A stretch of DNA of 64,000 bases from Chloracidobacterium sp. GTDB taxonomy: Bacteria > Acidobacteriota > Blastocatellia > Pyrinomonadales > Pyrinomonadaceae. How positions within the stretch are numbered: the stretch's first letter is position 1; every line of letters starts with the position of its first letter. The notes beneath the pieces are model-generated. The model saw only the letters and a list, made by a program, of their open reading frames with translations. It had not been told where the DNA came from and did not search any database. Below, piece after piece: positions 32,656-40,922 of this stretch. The position numbers and the translations under genes are program-made. The DNA lies in the NCBI GenBank assembly GCA_015075585.1, contig JABTUB010000001.1:682001-746000 (forward strand), in the 5' to 3' direction.

Positions 32656-33060
32656 TTACCTGACCGTTACCTTGAACCGGAAAGTGCCGCGCCACGGATC
32701 AGCCTTTTGACATTCCTGAACGGTCAACGTGTAATCGCCTTCCGCCGTCGGCGATATCTCGTTATTCGCGTGGCAGTCAGCCGCCATATCCTGCTCGTAG
32801 CCTGAGTGAGGCGGGCCTTCGACCCATATCGAAATGTAGTTCTTGCCGACATTCTCGATCCGCATCTCTTGGCCTGCCTTGACCCTTATCACGAAAACGC
32901 GCTTCTGCTTGTAGGACGACAACGTGCCCGTAATGACCTTTGCCGATTTGCCGCGCGTGAATGTGATGCGGGTTGGCTTTTGTGCCGGCACCGCTGCTGT
33001 GCCTGCAGCGATGATGAACATCGCTGCAGCGCCGATCATTAAATGCTTGATAGTTCTCAT
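32656..33060 (-). CDS. Small secreted protein of unknown function
   Basis: The 134-residue protein has an N-terminal signal peptide (about residues 8-26, cleavage likely after AVPA) and then a beta-rich domain with FTRGKSAKVITGTLSSYKQ, VFVIRVKAGQEMRIE and GDYTLTVQECQK. The run of a strand, 'KAGQ', and a later 'GDYTLTV' resembles the PPC/lysozyme-inhibitor-like beta folds common in secreted proteins. Two Cys residues are present. It overlaps the upstream TPR lipoprotein gene by four bases and is the last gene of a tightly coupled set with the exported dikinase-like protein. Confidence 0.78.
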   Translation of the reverse strand: MRTIKHLMIGAAAMFIIAAGTAAVPAQKPTRITFTRGKSAKVITGTLSSYKQKRVFVIRVKAGQEMRIENVGKNYISIWVEGPPHSGYEQDMAADCHANNEISPTAEGDYTLTVQECQKADPWRGTFRFKVTVR

Positions 33061-33575
33061 TGCTTTTGTTCGCCGTTAAATGGCAGCGGCGGCGGCTCTT
33101 CGCCCTCCTTGGGATATTCTTTGTTGATGGTGCCGTAGATCTTTATGATCTCGTCGATCCACGTCTTTGCCTCTTCATTCGCCGCATCGATCTTATACGC
33201 CCTGCGGTAATCGCCGAGCGCCGATGCGTACTGCCGTGCCTGGGTCAATGCCATCGCACGGTCGAAATATGCCTTTGACGCTTTCTTCTTCAATGCCTCG
33301 TCCGCGGGCTTTGCTTTTAGCTCCTTGTCTGCGGCCGCGATCGCCGAATCAAAGGCCTTTGTGTCGATCGGCGTGCCGCTTTGCGTCCATTTTCCCTTGG
33401 CCGTCGGTGCATCGGTTCCCGCGGGCGGGCCTTCGTTCGAGTGTGCGATGACAGACTCGGTTCGTGTATTCGCCGGCGGAGCGGAAGCGGCGTTGGTGTC
33501 CTGCCGTATAGGAGCCGCCGAGTTTGAGCACGCAGCGGCAAATGCCGCAAATGCAAGTATCGTCAAGTGTTTCAT
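33057..33575 (-). CDS. TPR-containing lipoprotein
   Basis: The 172-residue protein starts MKHLTILAFAAFAAAC, a lipobox with Cys16 as the likely lipidated residue. A disordered Ala/Pro-rich linker (about 17-80) is followed by two to three TPR-like helix pairs (about 81-150: KKASKAYFDRAMALTQARQYASALGDYRRAYKI) and a Pro-rich tail. It should be anchored in a membrane facing the periplasm. Its start overlaps the dikinase-like gene by four bases and its end overlaps the small secreted gene by four bases, so the three are translationally coupled. Confidence 0.85.
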   Translation of the reverse strand: MKHLTILAFAAFAAACSNSAAPIRQDTNAASAPPANTRTESVIAHSNEGPPAGTDAPTAKGKWTQSGTPIDTKAFDSAIAAADKELKAKPADEALKKKASKAYFDRAMALTQARQYASALGDYRRAYKIDAANEEAKTWIDEIIKIYGTINKEYPKEGEEPPPLPFNGEQKQ

Positions 33576-35530
33576 AAAGGTAATTTGTTATCGATATAGG
33601 GCCGCGCCTGCACGATGTAGATGCGGCCTTTTAGTATGCCCCATTCAATATCCTGCTGCTGTTTGCCGCCGAAAGCGGTCCGGATGCTTATCGCCGCCGC
33701 CGCAAGGGCGCGTGCTTGAGCATCGGTAAGGACGCGTTTGCGGCTGTCGGCGCATTTATCGCTCGTTTTCTTGAGGTCGCCGTTCGGGTCGAACTCAAGC
33801 GAGTTCTCCTGCTGAGACAGAGTCATAACTATGACGGCATTCGATCGCGGATTAAAGAGAACCTGCTCAGGGATGCCGTCATTATCGACGACCTTTGAGT
33901 TATGGCCGCATACGGCACTGATATAAACGGCGTCCTTATTGCGTTCGTCGAACGGGTCCTTTGTGATCATGACGCCGCCCTTTTCCATATTGACGCCGAG
34001 TTGGATAAGCGCCGACATATAGACATCCGATTGGCTGACATAATTGCGGACTCGGGCCTCATACGCCTGAAAATTCCACGTTGATGCCCACACCTTTTTG
34101 ACGGCTTGAATGAGTTTTTCTTCATCAACGACGTTCGGAACGCTCGAATAAAGCCCTGCGCCGCTGAAGTTCGGCAGGTCTTCGCTGTTGGATGAACTGC
34201 GTACGAAAACCGGCTTACCGCCAAGCTGCGTCCTCCATCTTTCGATCACTTGCGACCGCAGCGTGTCGTCGAACTTCGCGGCTATCATCGCCGCACGAAA
34301 TTCGTCGAGCTTTTGACGGCGGACGCGCGGATTGTGCACGAAATCATTGTCGTCCATCAGATCGAGCATCACCTTATCGAAGCCGTTATCCTTCATGAAC
34401 TTGTCGTACCAATAGTACGGTACGGTAAAGCCGTCGGGTATCGTTACGCCGCGAATGCGTTTCGCCATCATCTCGCCGAGATTCGCTGATTTTGAACCGT
34501 AGCGGATGCTGTCCGCTTTTCGCATTTGTCCCAAGGGCATCAAGGCCGTTGCCTTAAGGTCGGCCGGCGGGATCACTTCATCGGGCGAGGTCGGCGGCGG
34601 TTCATTCGCCGCGACCCGATCAAAGCTGTAATCGGTCAGGTTCGCGTTCAGCTTGACCCAATATGTGTCGAGCGAGCGGAAGAGCTTATCGGCATCTTTG
34701 ATATAAACGTTCGGTATGCCCCAGCCTTTTGCCAATATGTTGATGTGCGAGAGCGGCGATGACGGCTTTGCGACAATGATGCCGCGAACCGGCGGAAGGC
34801 TCGCTGGCAGTTCGCGGAGCACGAGTATCTCATTATCGCCGATCTCGACCGTGTCATCGAGTTTGTCGATTATGTGGAGCCGGCCGATGGCCTTGCCCGT
34901 ATTAAGTGCCAGATAGGCTTGGTTGCGGTTGAGTTCGTCCTGAAGTATGCGGTCGATACCGATATTGGACGAAACATCTTCCTGCCGGATGGAATTGGGT
35001 TTGTAGAAAACTTTTTCGAAGAATGCCTTGTTTATCGCCGCATCAGCGATCTTGATCAGTTCAGCGGTTGCGAGGTCGCCTTCCCAAAGCTCCCAAGTGA
35101 ACTTTTCGACGGGCTGCTGCCACGCAACGGTTCCGACTATGAAGCGGCGGCCTTCGTCCACGTAAACCGGCTTGAATATCTCAGAGCCGCGCGGTATCAG
35201 ATAGGTCGCCAGCAGGAAGTCCTTGTGAAAACGGAAGCGTTGGCTGTTAATGAAATAGATCTTGTTATTCGAACGGCGGTCGATGACGAACATCACATGC
35301 GGGAGCGCGTACGGCGTGCCGCGATGATAGACGCGGGCTACTTTATCAAAGTCGGCACGCGAAGAGATCTTCGGCAGGGAATTGACATTCGACGCCGGCT
35401 TTGACGGCATTGCGCCTTTGGGTTCGCGCGTAGGCGTCGGTTTTCGCGACATCTGCGGGAACGCGGCGGACGCAAGGCCCAATACAACAACGAAAAGAAA
35501 AATGTTGGCTGATCTAAAGTGTCGGAACAT
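33572..35530 (-). CDS. Exported PEP-synthase/glucan-dikinase-like phosphotransferase
   Basis: The 652-residue protein has an N-terminal signal peptide (about residues 9-26), then ~210 residues of unknown domain. A swivelling phosphohistidine domain follows with PSSPLSHINILAKGWGIPN (phosphorylated His expected at H262), and after it the ATP-grasp domain of the PPDK_N type (about 335-645) with YGSKSANLGEM, VRSSSNSEDLPNFSGAGL, KDPF and IEWGILKGRIYIVQARPY. In PEP synthase and PPDK the ATP-grasp comes first; here the order is His domain then ATP-grasp, as in alpha-glucan, water dikinases. There is no PEP-binding TIM barrel. An exported ATP-dependent dikinase is unexpected because ATP is scarce outside the cytoplasm. 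Confidence 0.85.
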   Translation of the reverse strand: MFRHFRSANIFLFVVVLGLASAAFPQMSRKPTPTREPKGAMPSKPASNVNSLPKISSRADFDKVARVYHRGTPYALPHVMFVIDRRSNNKIYFINSQRFRFHKDFLLATYLIPRGSEIFKPVYVDEGRRFIVGTVAWQQPVEKFTWELWEGDLATAELIKIADAAINKAFFEKVFYKPNSIRQEDVSSNIGIDRILQDELNRNQAYLALNTGKAIGRLHIIDKLDDTVEIGDNEILVLRELPASLPPVRGIIVAKPSSPLSHINILAKGWGIPNVYIKDADKLFRSLDTYWVKLNANLTDYSFDRVAANEPPPTSPDEVIPPADLKATALMPLGQMRKADSIRYGSKSANLGEMMAKRIRGVTIPDGFTVPYYWYDKFMKDNGFDKVMLDLMDDNDFVHNPRVRRQKLDEFRAAMIAAKFDDTLRSQVIERWRTQLGGKPVFVRSSSNSEDLPNFSGAGLYSSVPNVVDEEKLIQAVKKVWASTWNFQAYEARVRNYVSQSDVYMSALIQLGVNMEKGGVMITKDPFDERNKDAVYISAVCGHNSKVVDNDGIPEQVLFNPRSNAVIVMTLSQQENSLEFDPNGDLKKTSDKCADSRKRVLTDAQARALAAAAISIRTAFGGKQQQDIEWGILKGRIYIVQARPYIDNKLPL

Positions 35531-35539
35531 ACTGCGGGT

Positions 35540-36202
35540 TTATGCGATGGCTGAATTCGTACACTCTGCGGCGAGGAATTTCTCGCGAAATCGTGCCGCA
35601 CTTTCGCTCGCGTTGATCGCGACGCCAAGTTCGCGTATCAACCCGTCCTTGAGTCCGTACATCCAGCCGTGGACGGTAACCGACTGGCCGCGTTTCCACG
35701 CATCCTCGACAATGGTCGTCTCGCATACGTTCAGCACCTGCCGAAGAACGTTCAGCTCGCACAGACGGGCATGCTGCTCATCGGCGTTAGCAATGGCGTC
35801 AAGCTCGCGGGCGTAAAGAAAGGAGATGTTGCGGATGGGCCGCAGCCAATTGTCGATCAGCCCATGCCGCTCGTTTTCGATCGCGGCTTTTACGCCTCCG
35901 CAGCCATAATGCCCGCAAACGATGATGTGCTTCACGCGCAGCACGTCGACGGCGAACTGTATCACTGAGAGGCAATTCATGTCGGAATGGTTGACCAAGT
36001 TCGCTACATTTCTGTGAACAAAGACCTCGCCCGGTGCCAGCCCGACCACAGTATTTGCCGAAACTCGGCTATCGGAGCAGCCTATCCAAAAGAACTCAGG
36101 GCTTTGCTGACGTGCAAGTTCGGTAAAGAAACTCGGGTCATCGGTGACCAGCGAACGCGACCATTCCCGATTGTTGCCGAGCAGGCGCCTTATGCTCTCC
36201 AT
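35540..36202 (-). CDS. Beta-class carbonic anhydrase
   Basis: The 220-residue enzyme interconverts CO2 and bicarbonate. Zinc ligands and the Asp-Arg dyad are visible in FWIGCSDSRV (about residues 37-46) and in VCGHYGCGGV (about 94-103). Length and the N-terminal helix (NREWSRSLV) match the plant/E. coli Can type. No signal peptide is seen, so it acts in the cytoplasm. Only nine bases separate it from the exported dikinase-like gene downstream, which suggests a common transcript. Confidence 0.94.
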   Translation of the reverse strand: MESIRRLLGNNREWSRSLVTDDPSFFTELARQQSPEFFWIGCSDSRVSANTVVGLAPGEVFVHRNVANLVNHSDMNCLSVIQFAVDVLRVKHIIVCGHYGCGGVKAAIENERHGLIDNWLRPIRNISFLYARELDAIANADEQHARLCELNVLRQVLNVCETTIVEDAWKRGQSVTVHGWMYGLKDGLIRELGVAINASESAARFREKFLAAECTNSAIA

Positions 36203-36254
36203 TGCTTTATATTACCTTGAGGCGGGCATAATACCAATGATGCTCAGGTGATGC

Positions 36255-36440
36255 TCAGGTGTGGTGCCTGTCGGCTTTCGCCTCGTCGATCTCACGTTTG
36301 ATCCGAAAGCGATATCCGAGGAACAGACCGCAGATGCCCACCACGGCAGACGCGAATGCAAGGTCGGTATTGCCGGCCCGGTAAAAGTAAAAGGCCGCTG
36401 CGAAAAGGACGACCGCGATGATCCGGAATAACAGTTCCAC
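36255..36440 (-). CDS. Small two-helix membrane protein
   Basis: The 61-residue protein has two hydrophobic segments (about residues 4-20 and 26-44) with a short GNTDL turn between them, then a charged tail ending in KREIDEAKADRHHT. No family is recognised. It lies in the middle of a run of minus-strand genes, 38 bases downstream of the DUF4126 gene. Size and composition resemble small inner-membrane proteins of unknown role. Confidence 0.65.
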   Translation of the reverse strand: MELLFRIIAVVLFAAAFYFYRAGNTDLAFASAVVGICGLFLGYRFRIKREIDEAKADRHHT

Positions 36441-36478
36441 TTAACAAATTGGCATCTTCGACGCCGTAAATTTCGTGC

Positions 36479-37105
36479 TTAGCCTGCCTCCTTGGCAACT
36501 TTTTTGAACGGTTCGCCCCTGACAAAACCGACGATCGCAGAAAACATCCGTCGGATGGCACGATAGATCTTCGGGAAGAACCAAAGGAAGAGCAGTATAA
36601 AGATGCCGAGTATCGCAGCAATGATGATCGGCGCGAAAACGGCGAGCAGCGTGCCGATAAATGCTATTGCATCCTCGACGATGGACAGCACCCAATTTGA
36701 TACAGGTTCGGGCGAAAGGTTGGCGCCGATGCGCAGCGACGCCTTTGTCCCGTGAGACGCAACCGCAAGCCCGCCGCCGAGAAGCGTCGCCGGAATGTAA
36801 ATGCTCGGATCAAGCTGATCGGTTGCCGCATATGCCACAACCGCTCCGGCCGGCACGCGTATAAAGGTGTGAACCACATCCCATACCGAATCGACGTAGG
36901 GTATCTTGTCGGCAAAGAATTCGACAAGGTACAGTCCGCCGGCAATGCCGATGATCCACCAGTTATCGAGTACATCGAGCCCGCCGGGCAGCTTCGTCGC
37001 ACCGAATTTTTGCAGAAGTCCAAGCACCGTAACGGTGGCGTACAGATTTATCCCGCTCGTCCAAGCGGAACCAAGAGCCAGACTTAGTGTTGAGAACCAA
37101 TCCAT
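36479..37105 (-). CDS. DUF4126 integral membrane protein
   Basis: The 208-residue protein has the DUF4126 features: an N-terminal WTSGINLYATVTVLGLL (about residues 14-30), the segment WWIIGIAGGLYLVEFFADKIPYVDS (about 49-73), and the Gly-rich TLLGGGLAVASHGTKASLR (about 107-125). It should cross the membrane about four to five times. A short basic C-terminal region follows. The family is widespread in soil bacteria without a known function. Confidence 0.85.
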   Translation of the reverse strand: MDWFSTLSLALGSAWTSGINLYATVTVLGLLQKFGATKLPGGLDVLDNWWIIGIAGGLYLVEFFADKIPYVDSVWDVVHTFIRVPAGAVVAYAATDQLDPSIYIPATLLGGGLAVASHGTKASLRIGANLSPEPVSNWVLSIVEDAIAFIGTLLAVFAPIIIAAILGIFILLFLWFFPKIYRAIRRMFSAIVGFVRGEPFKKVAKEAG

Positions 37106-37151
37106 CTTTTTAGAGGCGAGGGACGAGTGCCAAGGGCTTTCTTCCTCTCGA

Positions 37152-37535
37152 CTATCTCCTGCCGTCGCGATCGACCTTTTCTAACAAAGTGCGTCGTAGT
37201 GCGTTCAGCATCTTCCGCACCTCTACCATTAACGAAAATATATCCTTCGCTGTTCCCGATCTACAATAACCCAACTCAGCCGAAATTATAAGCTGCGTTT
37301 CCATCTCCGCAAGTGAGCCTTGAGCATTCGAAACGAATCGAACATAGTCAGGAGTTGTACGTCTCGCCTGCCCTTCAGCAATATTTGAGGGAATTGAGGC
37401 CGCGGCTCTACGCATCTGTGAGATCAGGCCGAATCTTTCATCATTAGGGAATTGACCGGTCAGTGCGTAGATATCCTTTACGAGCAGAATGCTCTTCTGC
37501 CAAACGATAAGGTCTTTATAACCGCCATCCGACAT
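37152..37535 (-). CDS. Four-helix bundle protein (S23/23S-rRNA-IVS family)
   Basis: The 127-residue protein matches the four-helix bundle family first known from insertions in 23S rRNA: it has KDLIVWQKSILLVKDIY (about residues 6-22), the conserved RRAAASIPSNIAEGQAR (about 42-58), and ETQLIISAELGY (about 78-89). No rRNA is near, so it is one of the many stand-alone copies. It lies six bases after the sigma-54-type regulator gene. Its role is unknown; the avd-like relatives take part in diversity-generating systems, but no reverse transcriptase is present here. Confidence 0.9.
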   Translation of the reverse strand: MSDGGYKDLIVWQKSILLVKDIYALTGQFPNDERFGLISQMRRAAASIPSNIAEGQARRTTPDYVRFVSNAQGSLAEMETQLIISAELGYCRSGTAKDIFSLMVEVRKMLNALRRTLLEKVDRDGRR

Positions 37536-37541
37536 GGTCGA

Positions 37542-38918
37542 TCAGCCCTCATCCCTCGCCGCTTGCCCCTCGTCACCGTCTTTTTTGTATCCAAATTTTT
37601 CGAGTCGATACTGGAGCGTGCGAAAGGTCAGCCCCAAGAGCTTCGCGGCCTTTGTGATGTTGCTGTCCGTACGTTCCATTGCCTGCATTATCAGGCTGCG
37701 TTCGACATCTTCGAAATTCACTCCGTCCTCAGGCAGTACGAAAGACGCGGCGGATTGTGCCTGAACGCTCGCCGCCGCCGCGCTTCCGCTGCGCTCGGTC
37801 ATCTCGGGCGGAAGGTCATCGCGGGTAACGGTATCGTCTTCGCAAAGCAATATCGCCCTTTCTATGGCGGATTCCAGTTGCCGCACATTGCCGGGATATG
37901 AATAATTCTCCATCGTCTCGCGTGCCGCCGCGTCGATCGTAATGCTGCGTTTCGTTCCGCGCGTGTGTTTGGCGACAAAGTAATCTATGAGCACCGGAAT
38001 ATCGCTGCGGCGCTCGCGAAGTGCCGGAAGCTCGATCGAAAGCACGTTGAGCCGGTAGTAGAGGTCTTCGCGAAAGCGCTTTTCCTCGACCATGTGGAGC
38101 AGGTCGCGGTTCGTTGCGGCAACTACACGCACGTCAACATCGATCTCCTTTGTGCCGCCGACGCGTCTGATCTGCTTTTCCTGCAATGCACGCAGCAGTT
38201 TCGCTTGCAGGGCAATGTCGAGTTCGCCGATCTCATCGAGGAAGAGCGTGCCGTTATGAGCGATCTCAAATAACCCTTTTTTCTCGGCGACCGCTCCCGT
38301 GAATGAGCCTTTTTCGTGGCCGAAAAGTTCGCTTTCAAGCAAATTCTCATTGATCGCCGCACAGTTAACGGCCTGGAAGATGCCGTTCGCACGCGGGCTG
38401 TTCGTATGTATCGAGCGTGCGATAAGCTCCTTGCCCGTACCGCTCTCGCCCCGGATCAGCACGGTCGAATTAGACTTTGCGATCTTTAGGATGAGCTTTT
38501 TGACCTTGTCCATCTCTGGCGAGACCGAGATGATCTCGGCATCAAGCACGGTAAGCTTTTTGAGCGCGCGTGCGACAGTCTCGAGCAGCTTGTCGCTGTC
38601 ATACGGCTTTTGCAGGTATTCGAACGCACCGAGCCGCATTGCGTCAACAGCAGAATCGACCGAGCCGTGCGCTGTCAGCAAAATGACGATTATCGAGCGG
38701 TCAAAATCAGTAAGCAAGCGCAGCAGATCGAGGCCGCTCATGCCCGTCATCTTAAGGTCGGTCAACACGAGGTCAAAGTGCCTGTCAGCGACGAACTTCA
38801 TCGCCGCCTCGCCCGACGAAGCCGTCGTTACGTCATAACCTTCGCCCGACAATATCGTCTCTAATATTTCTCGCTGATTCTTCTCGTCATCAACGACGAG
38901 GATCGATTTACGTGCCAT
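37542..38918 (-). CDS. Sigma-54-dependent response regulator (NtrC/AtoC family)
   Basis: The 458-residue protein has a receiver domain with ILVVDDEKNQRE at the N-terminus and the phosphoacceptor Asp in LVLTDLKMTG (about residue 54), an AAA+ domain with Walker A GESGTGKELIARSIH (about 168-182), the sigma-54-contact loop reading GSFTGA (about 211-216), DEIGELDIALQAKLLRALQ, and a C-terminal Fis-type helix-turn-helix (NITKAAKLLGLTFRTLQYRLEKFG). The usual GAFTGA loop thus has Ser in place of Ala, which is a known tolerated variant. No histidine kinase is adjacent. Targets cannot be read from this window. Confidence 0.94.
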   Translation of the reverse strand: MARKSILVVDDEKNQREILETILSGEGYDVTTASSGEAAMKFVADRHFDLVLTDLKMTGMSGLDLLRLLTDFDRSIIVILLTAHGSVDSAVDAMRLGAFEYLQKPYDSDKLLETVARALKKLTVLDAEIISVSPEMDKVKKLILKIAKSNSTVLIRGESGTGKELIARSIHTNSPRANGIFQAVNCAAINENLLESELFGHEKGSFTGAVAEKKGLFEIAHNGTLFLDEIGELDIALQAKLLRALQEKQIRRVGGTKEIDVDVRVVAATNRDLLHMVEEKRFREDLYYRLNVLSIELPALRERRSDIPVLIDYFVAKHTRGTKRSITIDAAARETMENYSYPGNVRQLESAIERAILLCEDDTVTRDDLPPEMTERSGSAAAASVQAQSAASFVLPEDGVNFEDVERSLIMQAMERTDSNITKAAKLLGLTFRTLQYRLEKFGYKKDGDEGQAARDEG

Positions 38919-39241
38919 AAAAATATCTATTGAAAAGATGAGTATTTAATATTATAACGTAAGATGTAGATAACGCCTGAAAAGCCTGCATGGAAACCGT
39001 GCCGGTCGAGCATTTTGACGGAAAATGGAAGCGGCATTTCGGAAGGCGAGCCGAGCCGCTGCGGTCGTTTGTGGTTTCTTAGCGTACTTTGCGTCCGATC
39101 CTTCGTGTGCTTTGCAGTTTCTATTGGTTTCGGAAAAGAAAGATCGAGAGGCCCCGAGGTTGGCGACGCAACGGCTGCAAAGCCGCTGCGGCCTGTTGAT
39201 CACAGAAGAAAGAGGCTGCCCTCACAGACAGCCTAAGGATC
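38919..39241. other. Gene-free stretch with regulator leader and tRNA terminator
   Basis: No convincing ORF is present on either strand. On the minus side a TATAAT-like box (complement of attata at 38951-38956) sits ~30 bases before the response-regulator start, but no good -35 is seen at the right distance. The right end holds the terminator of tRNA-Ala (39203-39234). The middle shows nothing I can name. Confidence 0.5.
39203..39234 (-). terminator. Probable terminator of tRNA-Ala
   Basis: A six-base-pair stem (aggctg 39213-39218 with cagcct 39229-39234) followed on the minus strand by ctttcttct lies just downstream of the tRNA-Ala gene. The stem is short, so the call is moderate. Confidence 0.5.
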
Positions 39242-39317
39242 TGGTGGAGATGAGGGGGATCGAACCCCTGACCTCAGCATTGCGAACGCTGCGCTCTCCC
39301 AGCTGAGCTACATCCCC
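39242..39317 (-). tRNA. tRNA-Ala (anticodon CGC)
   Basis: The complement starts ggggatgtagctcagctggg and folds as a cloverleaf with acceptor GGGGATG/CATCTCC (one G-T pair), anticodon stem CAGCG/TGCTG around TTCGCAA, T arm GGGGTTCGATCCCC, and an encoded CCA (39242-39244). Anticodon CGC reads the Ala codon GCG. Length is 76. Confidence 0.97.
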
Positions 39318-39359
39318 ATGGTATTTAGAAATTAAAAGGAAAATTCAAAAAGCGCAAGC

Positions 39360-39611
39360 CTACTGAACGTGTGCCGGCAGGATCGAGCCTTTATAGTCGC
39401 TGGCAAATGCGTACCCATCCTCGATCTTCCCGATCATCCCGTGAAAACTGACATCATCGCCCGAGACAACAACGATGACATCGCCGGGACTTACCTTCTT
39501 CTCATCGACCGGAAATTTGATCACCGTTGCATTGCCGTTTGCTGACGTTACCACCTCGTAATCAAAAGTATCTGTGTTAAAACAAAGCGTCTGAACAAAA
39601 GTAACTTCCAT
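39360..39611 (-). CDS. Hypothetical small beta-rich protein
   Basis: The 83-residue protein alternates short strands and turns (ATVIKFPVDEKKVSPGDVIVVVSGDDVSFHGMIGKIEDG is the central part, seen in pieces) and has no signal peptide or membrane segment. No family is recognised; the KVSPGDVIVVV and MIGKI elements could suit a small beta-barrel such as an OB- or PRC-like fold, but this is a guess. It lies between tRNA-Ala and the EEP-family gene on the same strand. Confidence 0.55.
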   Translation of the reverse strand: MEVTFVQTLCFNTDTFDYEVVTSANGNATVIKFPVDEKKVSPGDVIVVVSGDDVSFHGMIGKIEDGYAFASDYKGSILPAHVQ

Positions 39612-39697
39612 GACAAATAACTATACCATTTTGTTCGACGTCGCGCAGTTCGCGGCGTCGAAAGAACCGCACGCGGCAGCGAAGCTGTAAGCGTTGA

Positions 39698-40903
39698 TCA
39701 TTCGAGTACGAAGTCGAGCGTTATCGCATCGTGGTCGGAAAGCGGTGTTCCGTCATTGTTCGCAAGGCTGCCGATCGTCCGCGGCGGATTTTCATTTGAG
39801 GGAGCAATGCGTTTTCCTGCGAACCAATCCAGGCGAGCCGAGACCTTTCCGCCGACACGGCCGGCGGCCCAAAAGATAAATGGGAAGCACCATTCCGGCA
39901 CCCAATCACGCAGATTCGTGTTCTTTTCGATACTGCCGACGTCATAGTGCAGCGTACCTACGCCGATATTATTCAGATCGCGAAAGTGATAGCCGCGCTG
40001 TTCCAGGCCCTCGAAAAGAGCCCGCTCGAAGAATCGTTCCGGGTGCGGCAGGTGGTTCAGGGCAACATTCTTCGGGCCCATCATCACACGCCGCCAATAG
40101 CCCATGATCGCTCGCGTCGAGCTTTGCGAGTTAAAGCCGGTCGTGTTCCAGTCGCCGCCGAGCAGCGTCGGCATTTCGGGCAGCGTATCGAGGTGATCCA
40201 GAATGATCTGCATTTGTAAGCGGCGATGCGCACGCGAACAATGTGCATCCAAGTGTATCGACACCGCACGAAATATCCCGGCCGGATGATCAATATCTGC
40301 GATCAACGCCTGAAGCCGCCCGAGGCGCTTCTCTTTGCCCCACATCTTGTCCTTGCCGTTCGGGAGCGGGATCGCGTGGACATTCATAAGCGGCCACGGC
40401 GACATCATCGCCAGGCCGTGTACCGAGACCGTATTCTCGCCCTCAACCTCAGACTCGACGCCGCTGCCTTTTTGAAGTGCGAGATAAACGGTCGCGAATG
40501 CGTAGTTCAGCCCGAGGCGCTCTGCCAATTCGCGGGCGACAAATCGGTTGCCGCTGCGTGCCATGCCGTGATCGAGTTCGCTGAGCAAAAGCACGTCCTT
40601 GTTCTTAAGATCGTCGTGGTTCTCCAGTGCATCCGCGATGCCTTCGAACACATTGCCGCGTTCAAGATTCCATGCGAGGGCCGCGATCGCGCTTCCGGCC
40701 TCATATTCACGCGGTTTTGCATATTCGGTTCCGACAACAACGGCGTTCAGCACGCGCTCGGTATCCTCACGGATCTGCGGCCAAAGTTCAGATGCCTCCA
40801 TCTCGGCGGTAGAATCGAACTTCAGAAGCTCCGGAAAGTGTACCTTTAGATCGTGATCGAGGACCGAAAGGCCGGTCGCAAAGTTACATTCAGTTGGCGG
40901 CAT
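39698..40903 (-). CDS. Endonuclease/exonuclease/phosphatase (EEP) family protein
   Basis: The 401-residue protein carries the EEP catalytic fold: ALAWNLERGN (about residues 72-81), the metal Glu in LLLSELDHGMARSGNRFVA (about 104-122), HLDAHCS (about 218-224), the GGDWNT motif (about 248-253) and the closing LSDHDAITLDF (about 388-398). The family includes DNases, phosphodiesterases and sphingomyelinase-like enzymes. No signal peptide is seen. It follows an ATP-grasp gene by 19 bases on the same strand, so a shared transcript is likely. Confidence 0.85.
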   Translation of the reverse strand: MPPTECNFATGLSVLDHDLKVHFPELLKFDSTAEMEASELWPQIREDTERVLNAVVVGTEYAKPREYEAGSAIAALAWNLERGNVFEGIADALENHDDLKNKDVLLLSELDHGMARSGNRFVARELAERLGLNYAFATVYLALQKGSGVESEVEGENTVSVHGLAMMSPWPLMNVHAIPLPNGKDKMWGKEKRLGRLQALIADIDHPAGIFRAVSIHLDAHCSRAHRRLQMQIILDHLDTLPEMPTLLGGDWNTTGFNSQSSTRAIMGYWRRVMMGPKNVALNHLPHPERFFERALFEGLEQRGYHFRDLNNIGVGTLHYDVGSIEKNTNLRDWVPEWCFPFIFWAAGRVGGKVSARLDWFAGKRIAPSNENPPRTIGSLANNDGTPLSDHDAITLDFVLE

Positions 40904-40922
40904 ACATGCGGAAATTACGGGG

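Noticed and set aside
37152..37535. Four-helix S23/avd-like protein taken as a sign of a diversity-generating retroelement
   Set aside because: No reverse transcriptase, template repeat or variable repeat is present nearby; stand-alone copies of this family are common.
39015..39236. Plus-strand ORF of 73 codons between the regulator and tRNA-Ala
   Set aside because: It overlaps the tRNA terminator, lacks a ribosome binding site and its product has no protein-like features.
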